Below, one piece after another: positions 1 to 10,683 of a stretch of DNA of 64,000 bases. The notes under the pieces were generated by a model that searched no databases, was not told where the DNA came from, and saw nothing but the letters and a program-made list of their open reading frames with translations. The stretch covers positions 69,168,687 through 69,232,686 of the forward strand of contig CM066732.1 of NCBI GenBank assembly GCA_033961575.1. The letters run 5' to 3'. The first letter of the stretch is position 1, and each line of letters begins with the position of its first letter. The translations under genes and the position numbers were made by a program. The stretch comes from Aselliscus stoliczkanus (Eukaryota > Chordata > Mammalia > Chiroptera > Hipposideridae).

Positions 1-380
1 TTGGGCCTCTTTGGGTTCATCTTGTTTGGAACTCTCTGTGCTTCCTGGGCTTGTTTGTCTATTTCTTTCACCAGGTTAACGAAATTTTCCTTCATATTTC
101 TTCAAATAGGCTTTCAATCCCTTGCTCTCTCTATTCCCTTCCTGGTAACCATATTATGTGAATGTTGGTATGTGCTTGATGTTGTCCCAAAGGCCCTTTC
201 CAGTCCACAATTTTGGGGTTCATTTTTCTTTTTGCTGGTCTGATTTGGTGTTTTCTTCTACCTTATCTTCCAAATCACTGATTTGAACCTCTGCTTCATC
301 TAATCTAATGTTTATTCCCTCTAATACATTTTTTATTTTTTTTACTGTATTCTTCATTTTTTGACTTCTTTTTTGGAGGT
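1..380 (-). mobile_element. LINE-1 ORF1 fragment, antisense
   Basis: Read on the minus strand this is part of an L1 ORF1. It matches, stretch by stretch, the antisense L1 ORF1 at about 47041-47415 in this same window (shared blocks around the 'cttcaaatag' and 'tcaatccctt' motifs). The piece is cut by the window start, so the rest of the element lies outside. The small plus-strand frame across it is a shadow and not a gene. Confidence 0.75.
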
Positions 381-744
381 GCTACTTTTAAAAGTGACTG
401 TTTCATAGGCTCTTCAAAATTTGTTAATTCTAAAATATAAATAATTATTGATAGGTTTGATGGAAGGAATAAATGAGGAATTTATTTGTGTGTGTCAAAA
501 GAAACTCTGTTTCTAATGCTCAGTTTCCTAATATGTGGTTGTTATTGTTAAGTGCATTATTTCATGTAAAGAGTTTTAGTGTTCAATGAATGCCAGATAT
601 TATTATTAACATATTTAAAAGTCTAAAACCATGCTTGGCATAGTCAATGCTTAATGCATGTTAATCACATTTTTCTTAATCAATAAGTTATATTTCCTCA
701 GAGTTTTAAAATTTGGAAACTAATAATTAAATATGTAGTAATTC
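381..744. other. unique AT-rich DNA
   Basis: No gene and no repeat I can name. It ends with the left copy of a 16-bp duplication (729-744) that flanks the L1 at 745-949. Confidence 0.5.
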
Positions 745-949
745 ACTAAACTATTGTTTGTGTCTATGAGTTTTTGTTTCTTTGCTTGTCTTGTTCTTTT
801 GTTGTTTTTAGTTTTATATCCCACAAACCAGTAAAGTCATATGGTTCTCGACTTCTGACTTACTTTGTTTAGCATAATAATCTCAATATCCTATATAATT
901 TTACTAACCATTGTCACCCCAATACATTTTAACTAAAGAAAAGCTAAAG
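745..949 (+). mobile_element. 5'-inverted (twin-primed) L1 3' end with 16-bp TSD
   Basis: A short L1 insertion in two pieces. Bases about 778-892 are L1 3' sequence in reverse orientation (on the minus strand they carry the usual 'gtaagtcaga' and 'tgtgggatat' motifs). Bases about 893-940 are the sense 3' terminus ('attgtcaccc caata'). The whole is flanked by a perfect 16-bp direct repeat, aaatatgtagtaattc, at 729-744 and 950-965. Inverted 5' part followed by sense 3' part inside one TSD is the signature of twin priming during L1 integration. Confidence 0.75.
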
Positions 950-965
950 AAATATGTAGTAATTC

Positions 966-1127
966 TTGGTAATATCATTTTCAAATATCTGGTACTGACA
1001 TTGTTTACCTCAATAAGATAATTTAGATATGTATACTCCAGAATTTGGTTAGTAAAATAAAAAGGATTTCAGAAGTTAATGAAGAAGAAAAATAAGAAAG
1101 CCAGAAAGCAATAAGAATGAAAAAAAG
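966..1127. other. unique AT-rich DNA
   Basis: Nothing recognisable. Confidence 0.4.
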
Positions 1128-1268
1128 AATGAGAGAAGAAAGGGAGGGGAGGAGAGGGGGAGAAGGGAGGGAAGGGGAGGAAAGGGGAAGAGGAGGGAAG
1201 AAGGAAGGAAGGAAGGAAGGAAGGAAGGAAGGAAGGAAGGAAGGAAGAAAAGAAGGAAGGAAGGAAAC
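1128..1268 (+). repeat. polypurine tract with (GGAA)n microsatellite
   Basis: About 140 bases of almost pure A and G on the plus strand. The first half is irregular (gaggag, agggag); the second half (from about 1196) is a regular AAGG/GGAA tetranucleotide array. Apparent Ser/Pro/Phe-rich frames on the minus strand are translation of this array and are not genes. Confidence 0.9.
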
Positions 1269-1897
1269 TTTGTAGTATGGATTTTTTTTTTTCCTCTATG
1301 CACACTCGGCATTTGAATGGTCAGAGCCATTTCAAGCTTGAAATGTGTTATGAAACTGCAGGAATCCACATGGGATATAAAATGTAAAGCACTATGTTGA
1401 AGTCAATGGGAATTGGTTGGAAGGACTTATTAAAGGCTATAAATTAATCTGAGATAGTGCCCAAAAGTTTTAAAACATCACCTAGCCCTACTTCAAATAC
1501 TTCTAAATATTATACAACATAGCATATAGAAGACATGGGAATCTTTGATTTTGTGTAATGAAATTAGCATATGTTTATTCTGAGAAAGAAATAATTGGTT
1601 ATAAAATATCTACTCAGTTTAACTGATACTATGTTGATTTTAAATATGGTAACAATTAGAATGATTCACTATTTCCCTGCTTCTAGGACATGTGACAGAA
1701 TTCAAAAGTTTGCTGTATGTTTCCCTTCTACTCCCTCAGTAATTTCCTGACCCCAGTCCCTCTTACACTGAACATCCCTTTAATATCTTGAATTTGTCCA
1801 CAGATTTACATTACTGATTACATTGGTAACAACTATGAAGCTAAATTGTTATTTCTGAAAGTAGAATTCTTGCCATCATTTAATTTGTATACAAGGA

Positions 1898-1900
<3 letters not shown>
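1269..1900. other. unique DNA
   Basis: No coding potential and no repeat that I recognise. Confidence 0.4.

Positions 1901-1938
<38 letters not shown>
1901..1938 (+). repeat. (TC)n dinucleotide repeat
   Basis: About 18 uninterrupted TC units, ending in 'tgtatt'. Confidence 0.95.
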
Positions 1939-1943
<5 letters not shown>

Positions 1944-2986
1944 AATAACTCAGATGGGAAATAAGGGAAGCAAAGGATATTGAATTGTTTTAAGTGCCTC
2001 TGATGTCTTCTAATTGCCATCCATTTTATCAAGGGGTAGCCTGTTTTGCCTTTTTTGAGTGGAATTTATGCCATCCAGTGACAATTATGTGAACTAGGGT
2101 GTGACTTTAAGTGTCTATTCAAGATTTCTCTATAATTTATTCTAATATAAAATTCTGGAATTTAAAAATAAATCAAAAGAATTCAAAAGCATTATCTTGA
2201 AATGTTACATAGAAAGATTGTATATGTGCACATGCTCACTTATTCCCAGTATATTTGTATTCTATGTAAATTGAAACAACAGCAAGAAAGGTTTTAGAAA
2301 ATTCACATAACTTTGACAGACTGCCACTGTTCATAGTCTGAATTCAAATTAACCCATTGCTGAAATTTAAATTAGAATATAAGAGTCATGGTTTTCTTTT
2401 AAATACAATTATCATGAATGTTTACAAGTTTTCAGAACAAACTCAGTCAATGCAAACACATGCTATTGCTATTAATGTATGAATAAATATAAAACTATAA
2501 ATAAAAATATGAGCCTTTAAACTAATATTGTACTTTTTCATAAAATACGTACACAATTCATTCAACATATATGTTCTTAAGATACACAGTTTTCTAGAAT
2601 CATAGATAATTAGACATTGCCTTCTATGATGAAGTAAATCAACCTATATCATGTTTAAAACAAGCACCAGAGATAGAAATCTACTTTGAAGATGAAGCAA
2701 TTTAAGATTTGAAAATTATATGTCTCAACATTACTTAATTTATATCAGCTATCTTTTACTACATCTGAAATAATTTTACACTATAGGTAACATTTGCTTA
2801 TCTGATTAACTCACTTCATAAAATTTATAATATACAATTAACAAAATAGCTTGTAAAGTCATTGCCTCAAATCATTTATAATCATTTTGCACATTACAAA
2901 ATTTTGATTAATGTAAACATTTTTTTCTAAATATTTTAATAAATTTTCCAACATGTCAAATTTTTGATCATTTGATGTACTTATTT
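1939..2986. other. unique AT-rich DNA
   Basis: Very AT-rich, with no frame or repeat I can support. Its last bases supply the target site of the next SINE. Confidence 0.45.
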
Positions 2987-3001
2987 ATTATTGCACAATT
3001 T

Positions 3002-3113
3002 CTTTTTTTTTTTTTTTTGAGGGCAGTGTTACTGGCCCTCATATGTGGGACCCGAACTGGGGCCGCTGGCTTCCCAAACCAGTGCTCAACCACCATGCCA
3101 CTTGGCAGGCCCT
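3002..3113 (-). mobile_element. short tRNA-derived SINE (family 1)
   Basis: Minus-strand SINE: a T-run (A-tail), a short inverted-repeat module (gagggcagtg...), then the tRNA-like head ending at 'cttggcaggcc'. Same family as 30732, 52676, 55038 and 62671. Flanked by a 15-bp target-site duplication with one mismatch, attattgcacaattt (2987-3001) and attattgcataattt (3114-3128), so both ends are certain. The head contains a B-box-like region but would not fold as a normal tRNA. Confidence 0.9.
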
Positions 3114-3129
3114 ATTATTGCATAATTTA

Positions 3130-3580
3130 ATTCAGCCTCTGTATTACAGTTCTTTAGAAATGCAGAATCAATAGGATGTATAAGTAATTAGCTCCCATGA
3201 TTGTGCGGTCTTAGCAAGTCCAAAATTTGATGGGGTTGGTTGGCAGTCTAGAGACTCTGGAAACTGTTACAGTTTGAGTTCAAAGGCAGTCTGCTGGAGA
3301 ACCAGGAAGCGTGAATGCTGCAGATGGAGTCTGAAGGCAAACTATGCAGAATTTCCTCTTGCTTGGGGGAGATCATCCTTTTGTTCTATTTAGGCATTCA
3401 ACTCTTTGTATGAGGTCCACCTATATTTAGAGTCCCATCGGCTTTAATCAAAGTGTATCAATTTAAATATAAAGTTCATCCAAAAACACCCTAAAATAAA
3501 CATCCAGAAAAATGTTTGACCAAATACCTGAGCACCATGGTCCACATAAGTTGACACATAAAATTAACCATCCCAAATTC
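3130..3580 (+). mobile_element. old LTR, probably ERVL type
   Basis: Resembles mammalian ERVL-class (MLT2-like) LTRs, including an ending close to 'acacataaaattaacca' near 3555-3572. Family name is from memory. It lies directly before an ERVL/MaLR-like internal fragment, which would fit one decayed provirus. Confidence 0.45.
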
Positions 3581-3589
3581 ACCCCTTGT

Positions 3590-4300
3590 TTTGGTACCTA
3601 GTCATGTGGTCATAGCTGGTATTCATAACTATTATATTCCTCTATTCATTCCATATCTTCTTTGTCTTCAAACACCTTAACTAGTTTTGGTTCTTTACTT
3701 GGTGAAATGACACAAATCTTTATTCCTGAAGGATCTGGACTATTAGTAGTCCTGCCTGGTTTGGGTTGTCATTATTTCCCATTCACTTTAATCACAGAGC
3801 ATGGTAATACTAAGAGATTGCTTTGGGAATATCCTGTATTCCAGATATACTCTTTCTTTCTTCCATTGTAGAGTAGCAGTCCAATGTCTCACTGGTAATC
3901 AGGATCACTCTCTCCAGCCAGCACAGTAACTCCCTTCTTTACCTGTTGATTTAGAGTTATGAGGAGCCCAAACTGGCCAGGTGGTGGTCTTTACTTCTAA
4001 TTCAATTGAATCATTATTGATTTGTGTCTGTTGGTGTAAGCATCTCTCCTTTTGGAACTAAGACCTCTAGGCCAATACAGCATTAGGACTGGGGACAGAA
4101 AGCAAATATTTTGCTATGTGTAAAGTGACATTTTGCTATTATGAGGAATAATAATGTGTGGTGTTACTCCCATGTCCACTTCTTGATTTTCAGACCTGTG
4201 AATCCTTGCTTCTGCTGAAATGGCTTAGGATGCCATGAGTCACACCCATGATCTCTTATCAAATAATTTTCTAGCTGTAGTATTGCTATACTTCCCAGAG
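3590..4300. mobile_element. decayed ERVL/MaLR-like internal fragment
   Basis: Bases about 3880-4110 align with about 8440-8660 in this window (shared 'tggtaatca', 'gtaact', 'aagacct', 'ctaagga'-like blocks in the same order), so this is a dispersed repeat. I think it is internal sequence of an ERVL or MaLR provirus but could not identify a retroviral domain. Frames are broken. Confidence 0.4.
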
Positions 4301-5054
4301 CAGGCTTTCTTGTTTTTTGCAATATGGATGGACTGAGAATTTCTCAAAACTTTAAATTCTGGTTTCTTTTTTCCTTAATAACTCCTTAAATTTATTTCTT
4401 TCCTCTCACATTTTACTATGATCAGTAAAAATAAACCAAACACAGCTTCCTATGTTTTTCATATTACATATTCAAATTATTGTAATACCTAACACATAAC
4501 ATTTAATAATTTGAATACAATTCAGACTCTATGAATGATTTGAATACAACTTGGATTCTCTGAAAAATGAAATTTGATGAGTTGCAATTATTATTATTAT
4601 TTATCATTATTAGAGAAGTCACAATTTTAAAACTGATGCATCCATAGAAAGTAATGATCACTCTTTCCACAAATCATGGCCAATTTAAAATAACTATATG
4701 ACTTAATGGTTATTGGATACAGTTAGGTAAGAATATGTATTTTATATATGACAAGTAAATACATTCATATAAAGTATCTTTGGGGATTAGGAAGCAAAGT
4801 AATTCTGTATGCTGAATATAGTGATTTAATTTTCTGCTCTTAAAAATAGAAACAAAACTAACATTTAAGTCACACTAAGCCTCTTTTATCTTCCATAGAT
4901 GCCTGGTGTTTAAATAGGCTTTCTTTGTTTGACCTGGTTTGTGTGCTGAGTGAAACTAATCATGGCCATCAGTAGTTGTTAACCTAGAAGCCATTTAGCA
5001 ACATAGGCTATAAGGACTTTGGTTGTAGTTGCAAATAAGTAAAATTTCTGCCCA
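4301..5054. other. unique AT-rich DNA
   Basis: Nothing recognisable apart from short A/T simple runs near 4590-4610. Confidence 0.4.
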
Positions 5055-6085
5055 TGGATTAGAAGAATTAATACTGTTAAAATGCCCATACTACCCAAAC
5101 CAATCTATAGATTCAAAGCAATCCTTATCAAAATGCCAATGACAATTTTCATAGAAATAGAAAAAAAAATCCAAAATTAGCATGGAACCACAAAATACCC
5201 AAATAACAAAAGCAATCTTGAGAAAAAGAACAAAACTAGAGGTGAACACCTCCTGATTTTAAATTATATAATAACACTATATTAATGGAAACAGTATGGT
5301 AACGGCATAAAAACAGATACATAGATCAACAGAACAGAATAGAGACCCTAGAAATAAACCCACATAGAGAGAGAGTCAACTAATTACAGCAAAGAAACCA
5401 AGAATATACAATGGGATAGGACAGCCTCTTCAATATATTGGGAAAATTGGATAGCCATATGCAAAAGATTGTATATCTTATACTGTATACAAAAGTCAAA
5501 TAAAAATGGATTAAAGGCTTGAATATAAACCTGAAATCATAAAACACCTAGAAAAAAACATAAGGCAAGCTCCTTGATGATGGCCTTGGCAGTGATTTTG
5601 GGGAGTGTGTGTGTGTGTGTGTGTGTGGGGGGATTAAGCACGAAAAGCAATAAAAGCAAAAATAAGCAACTGGGACTACATCAAACACTTCCTGTGCAGC
5701 AAAGAAAAACATCAACAAAATGAAAATGTAACCTACAGGATGGAAGAAAGTATTTATAAAACATACATCTAATAAGGGATGAGTATCCAAAATATATGAA
5801 GGACTCATGCAACTCAACTGAAAACAAACAAACAAAAAACAATTATATTAATTGGGCAGAGAATCTGAATAGACATTTTTCCAAGGAAGACATACAAATG
5901 GCCAACAGTGACATAAAAGGTGCTCAACATCATTAATCATCAGAGACATGCAAATCAAAACCATAATTAGATATAATCCCACACTTGTTAGAATGGCTAT
6001 TACCAAAAGGACAAAAAATAACAAGTGTTGGCAAGGTTGTGAAGAAAATACAAGCTTTGTGCACTGTTGGTGAAAATGTGCAGTA
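5055..6085 (+). mobile_element. LINE-1 ORF2 3'-half fragment
   Basis: Sense L1 ORF2 downstream of the reverse transcriptase: it starts at the 'ctgttaaaat' block and runs through the usual 'aaaacagata', 'gtatccaaaa' and 'caaatggcca' blocks. The same region occurs at 25609-26435 and about 53425-53890. It contains stops and a GT run at 5606-5627 and is dead. There is no 3' UTR or A-tail: it is cut off by LTR sequence at about 6090. Confidence 0.85.
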
Positions 6086-6189
6086 CGAACAAGTTATTAA
6101 TGTGCTATGTATTTCAAACCATTGACATGGGTTTCATAGAATTGGTGACTTCCAAGGAAACTAGTAGCACAATGTCATCTCCTGATTTG

Positions 6190-6340
6190 TCTCCCTTTAA
6201 AATTCATTTGTTGAATTTGACTGCATTTGGAGTTCAATATTTTATATAAATATGTAAGTGCAATGAGGTAGTTAGGGTGGGCCCTAATCCAACCTGAGTA
6301 GTATTCTTACAAGAAAGGACTTCTAGAGGTTCCCATCTAT
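6190..6340 (+). mobile_element. MLT1-type MaLR LTR fragment
   Basis: Contains the segment 'tagggtgggccctaatcca' (about 6273-6291), typical of MLT1 LTRs, and its surroundings. Both ends are lost; the next repeat starts about 6349. Confidence 0.55.
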
Positions 6341-6348
6341 CATCACAA

Positions 6349-6640
6349 TGCCTGCCTGTCTGCCTTCATGCACCTTTCCATAAAAACAGATCATTACTTC
6401 AATATTATGCTTATTTTATGTATCCCACTTGGTACCAAAAGATGGCTGGTTAGTTAATGATGGATAAGATTCCTCAAGGGAGGGACAACCTAAGCCAGGC
6501 ACAGTGCATGGGAGCCAGAGGAGGAATCACGGAGGAAAAAGGGTGTAGACCCCTTGCTTCAGGTTCTGGGTCAGCATAGAAGGGGCAGGGGGATCATTAC
6601 ACTGTTGAGACAGTCCTCAAAGGAAAAAAAAGACTCCTAA
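6349..6640 (+). mobile_element. partial ERV1-type LTR, same family as 59282-61112
   Basis: Plus-strand copy of the LTR whose complete form is at 59282-61112 on the minus strand. Shared blocks in order: 'aaaacagatcattac', 'aaaagatggctggttag', 'aagattcctcaaggga', 'aggaggaatcacgga'. Homology fades after about 6600, so the 3' half (R, U5) is missing or diverged. Confidence 0.75.
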
Positions 6641-7004
6641 AATTGTATGAAGTTGGAGACTGAGGGGAGGCAAAAGAAAAAAAGTAGAAGTGGAAAAGTA
6701 TGAGTACTAAGTGAGGGGGGAGAAAAATGTCTTCCAGCTTCCCTTATAAATAAATGATCTCCAAATGGAGGCAGCTGACTAAGAATGCAGATTGTATGAG
6801 AACATGGCCAGGCAGGGGAGCAGGGGGCTTTGACAGTAATTCTGTTCAGAGAGTGCCATGTGTTGGCTGTGCACCAAGTCTGGCATGTGGAAGGCAGCGT
6901 TTCCCCATGAGGCCTGCCAGGTAAAGCCCCTATAATTGCCTATGGTTGGGTCTGAAAACCCCCACATATCATTTTTGGCCAGGAGCCCAATTCCTAACAT
7001 ACAT
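6641..7004. other. unassigned sequence, probably old repeat
   Basis: GC content is higher than around it and a G-rich run lies near 6650-6725. It may be more LTR sequence, but I could not match it. Confidence 0.3.
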
Positions 7005-7420
7005 TGTTAGGTTTATCCCCAAGTATTTGATGTGTTTGGATGCAATTTTAAATAGGTTTAACTATTTTTATTGTTAATTGCTGATACATAAAAATACGTG
7101 TTTTGTATATAGGGTTTTTTGTGTGTGTGCATTTGGAAAGAATATGCATACTTTAGTTGATGTGTGTTGTGTTTTTAAATTTCACTACTGTGTCTGAATA
7201 TTTTAAATATATTGTTTCCACTATGTGAAGACAATAAGTAGAATGTTCTCATCTTTCTTAAATATGAGGAAATTCTTAGTTACTATTTCTTTAAATATTT
7301 TTCTCCCCTATTTATTACTTTTATTTCCTTTCATTTTAGATTCTTATTATATAGATATTAATACATCTTCTTGTATGCTCACGTCTTTTTTCTTATATTT
7401 TTTATATCTTTAATTTTTTT
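7005..7420 (-). mobile_element. old antisense L1/HAL1 fragments
   Basis: Bases 7008-7120 resemble antisense L1 ORF2 ('caagtatttgatg', 'tgcaattttaaat'). Bases 7215-7400 resemble antisense L1 or HAL1 ORF1 ('actatttctttaaatattt'). Both are strongly diverged. Confidence 0.5.
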
Positions 7421-7715
7421 CAAACAGATTAATGGAACATCAAGACCAAAAATATTAAATAAGCATAAACATTTTTCAAAAAGGATATAAAAATGTTGGA
7501 AATATGAAACATTTGAAAATACTGAGTATAAAAATTAACATTGCCAACATGAAAAAACAGTCACCGAAGGAAACAGCAAAATGGATGCAAGCGAAGCATA
7601 CATGCATTATTATTGAGTTTTAAAATCAGAGAAAGCTATCCTAATAACTAAATATTTAATAATTGCTAAATTTTTAAAAATGCAGTATTTGTATCTTTGT
7701 CTTGCTTGTTTGGGG

Positions 7716-7745
7716 TTTGTTTGTTTGTTTGTTTGTTTGTTTGTT
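7716..7745 (+). repeat. (GTTT)n microsatellite
   Basis: Seven GTTT units, interrupted only at the end. Confidence 0.95.
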
Positions 7746-8399
7746 TTACAAAAACTGACATTATTGACCACTTCTTCCTACTTGAAATATTATTTTGGCT
7801 TTAATACCTTCGACATCGTTAGCTTCCTACTGCCTTCTGGTCCAGCAATCTTACTCTCTTTAGAGACTTCGTACTCTTCACGAACTTGAAATATTGGTAT
7901 TCCCTAGGTTTACATTCCCATCTGTCTGCTCTTCCACTTGAAAAACTTTTCTCTGCCAATCTCTTTTACACATAGAGTTTTCTATTAGTATTCAGTTTGA
8001 CTTCAAGTGAGCCAAACCAAACCAAAACAAAACAAAAATCTTATTTAGACCAGAAAGAAGCTAAAATTGTAATCAATATTGGAGTGATTTAGGAACACAG
8101 GCTAACTATTTACAAAAGTCATAATTCAGGAATGCTATTGGAACAAGCTACATTTCTTGTTACTGCAATTTTTTCCAAAGCTAAAATGTTCTGCCTCCTC
8201 CAGTACCAATTATATAGATTTACCTCATCCTTGGCTCGTATTTCAGTAATTCTGGTTTGGCTTATCCCATACTATCCTGAGGAAGTCAAAACCCCTACTT
8301 GCTTTACCCTTTGTAGGTCATGATTGTTGCAATTGCCCATTAGTCACTATAGGAGCTATGGAAGAATTAAGTGAAACCCTGGTAGGTCTCATGGGTTTT
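7746..8399. other. unique or unassigned DNA
   Basis: Contains a short A/C-rich run (about 8010-8036). Nothing else recognised. Confidence 0.35.
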
Positions 8400-9990
8400 A
8401 TACATACATTTTCCTGTACCTATAATGTAGCAGTGAACCTAGCTTCCTTCTCATGGTAATCAGAACCAATGATCCCTGGCAAGTAAAGTAACTAACTCTT
8501 TGCCTGCTGTTCCATATATGGACCCTAAACTGATTGCCTAAAGTAATAGCTACATCTGCCTGTGCCCCTAAAGGAAGCATTTTCATCAGCTCTCTCTACT
8601 ACCACCAAGACCTTAGGCCTCTGATCCAGCAAAGCCTAAGGATTCAGGAATTTGCAATAAAAATTCTCTAAGTGGTTCACTAGAAGTGACTTTTAGAGAG
8701 AACAAATATGCTTTTATCTTTACATTTCATGTATTTGAACATGATATATTAGTTGGCTATTAGCTCTGTGCAGTTATTATACCCTCAAGAATATGACTCA
8801 AACCCATCAGGACAATCTCTCTGAGCTGGTGTCTTAGCTTAGTATTTAGTAGTGCATTCCATTCTATTAGAACTGCTGCTTCTGGGTGGCTAGAATAGGA
8901 AAACTTGATTCAATGATCAGGAGTCTGCTGTTATATATTCTTTTGCAAAGTAAGTCTTGTGGCTAGCAGCAATGCTTTCAGTGTTCATGATGGTAAATCA
9001 GTCATTCCTTTTGATAGCAGCCATGGTACCAACAGTGAAGGAGCCAAGGAAAAAGACTGGCAGGCACAGGAAACATGATCTTGTCTACATGCACGAGGAC
9101 ATCTTTTGTGATGATGTACTCTAGTGCATGTAAATATGAATAATGAAGATCTGCCATTATTATCCAGTTTTATCCAGAAATCTTTTCCCAAAATGCTCTT
9201 GCACCTAGTCTTTGAAATTTGCTACTTTCAGGCCCTTGAGCAATCAGGCAAGCCATCTCTCACACCAATAGTTTATGGATATTATTAATTAGGGACATTT
9301 TAGCCTTCATTAAAAAAATGAGTCACATAGTGTTCTGCTCACATGTCTGCCACTGGATGGCATACCTTCATCAATAGCCTCTTGAGCCACTCCTGAGTTG
9401 GTTTGTCGTGTTGTAGCAGTTCATCTTCAATTTTCAATTTTCACTTAGTACATCATGTAGGATCAACCCATATCTTAGCCAAACTGAGCTCTGTATTTTC
9501 CTCTGGCAGTTGGTTCTAGTTTTCTATGGGGTTTCCAGTTTGTATTTCCTAATGAGATTTAGCAATGCATGTGATGCACTGCCTCGGCTGGGATAGGAAG
9601 GAGGTCATATTCAGAGCTTCATTTTTGCTTTTCTACTATAATTTCTATTTCCATATCATGTGCCAGGAAACCAATGTGAGGGCTCTGCAAGATGCTATCT
9701 ATATTTATACTGATGATAATTACATCTCTCTTGCTTCTGAAAGTTAAGTGCTACCATTTAGCCTCTGCCTTTATGGGATCTGATCATCACCATTTTTGTC
9801 AACTTACCCAGCCCCAAAGAAGGAGCTCTTCCTAGTATTACTAGCCCAAACCAGAAACAAATGATCAGCTTCTCAAAGATCTTTTGTTTCTTTCCAACCA
9901 GAACATTATCACTATGGTGAAGACAATTGTCAAGAACAGTGATTTGTCTGTGATATTACCCTGCTTTTAAACAGTTGTACTAACACTGTT
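8400..9990. mobile_element. decayed ERVL/MaLR-like internal region
   Basis: The first 250 bases match the repeat at 3880-4110. The whole block is more GC-balanced than its surroundings and is followed by an MLT1-type LTR, so I read it as internal sequence of an old MaLR/ERVL element. No reading frame of useful length survives and no retroviral motif is legible. Confidence 0.35.
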
Positions 9991-10089
9991 TCACAAATAT
10001 TGGCACAAACTACAAGATTGATTTCTCAAAGACAGACTGTATTACTCATTGTACAGCAAGCTACTCTCTGTGTATGCCACGTTTTCTTG

Positions 10090-10683
10090 CCCACTGTGTT
10101 AGGTATCATTCTTAGATGACCCCAGAGACCCTGCTCATCCTTGTATATACCCCTCCACTGAGTCTCAGTAGAAACTGAATATTTTGAAGTGTAACATAAT
10201 CTAAGATTATCTTGAGTGGGACTGACTTAATCATATGAGTCTTAAAAAACTGAAGTGTTTTCTCTGCCTGGTTGTAGAACAGGAAGTCAGAGACACAAGC
10301 TCAGACTGGCCTGAAATGATGAAAACATCATGCTGTGTATTTCATATGGGGCCCCATGGCAAGGAATTCTGCTCACCTCTAGGAGCTGAAAGAAATCCCT
10401 GGCACACAGGTTAGCAGCAAAACATGGACCTCTGTCCCTGCAGTTGCAAAGGAATGAATTCTGTGACAATTAATGAAGTTGGAAGAGGACCCTGAGCCCC
10501 AGAGGAGAACCACAGCTCCACTTGGTATTTTGATTTCTGCTCAGTGAGAGCCTGAGCAGAGAATTGGACCACTATGTACCCAAACATCTGACCTATAGAA
10601 ACTGTGAGACCATATATTTGTATTGTTTCAAGCCACTAAATTTGTGGTAATTTGTTACGCAGCAATAGAAAACTAATACACCT
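10090..10683 (+). mobile_element. MLT1-type MaLR LTR
   Basis: The 3' end is diagnostic: 'aaactgtgagacc', then 'ttcaagccactaaattt' and 'agcaatagaaaactaata', the standard MLT1 terminus. The 5' end is placed roughly. It lies downstream of the internal-like block at 8400-9990. Confidence 0.7.
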
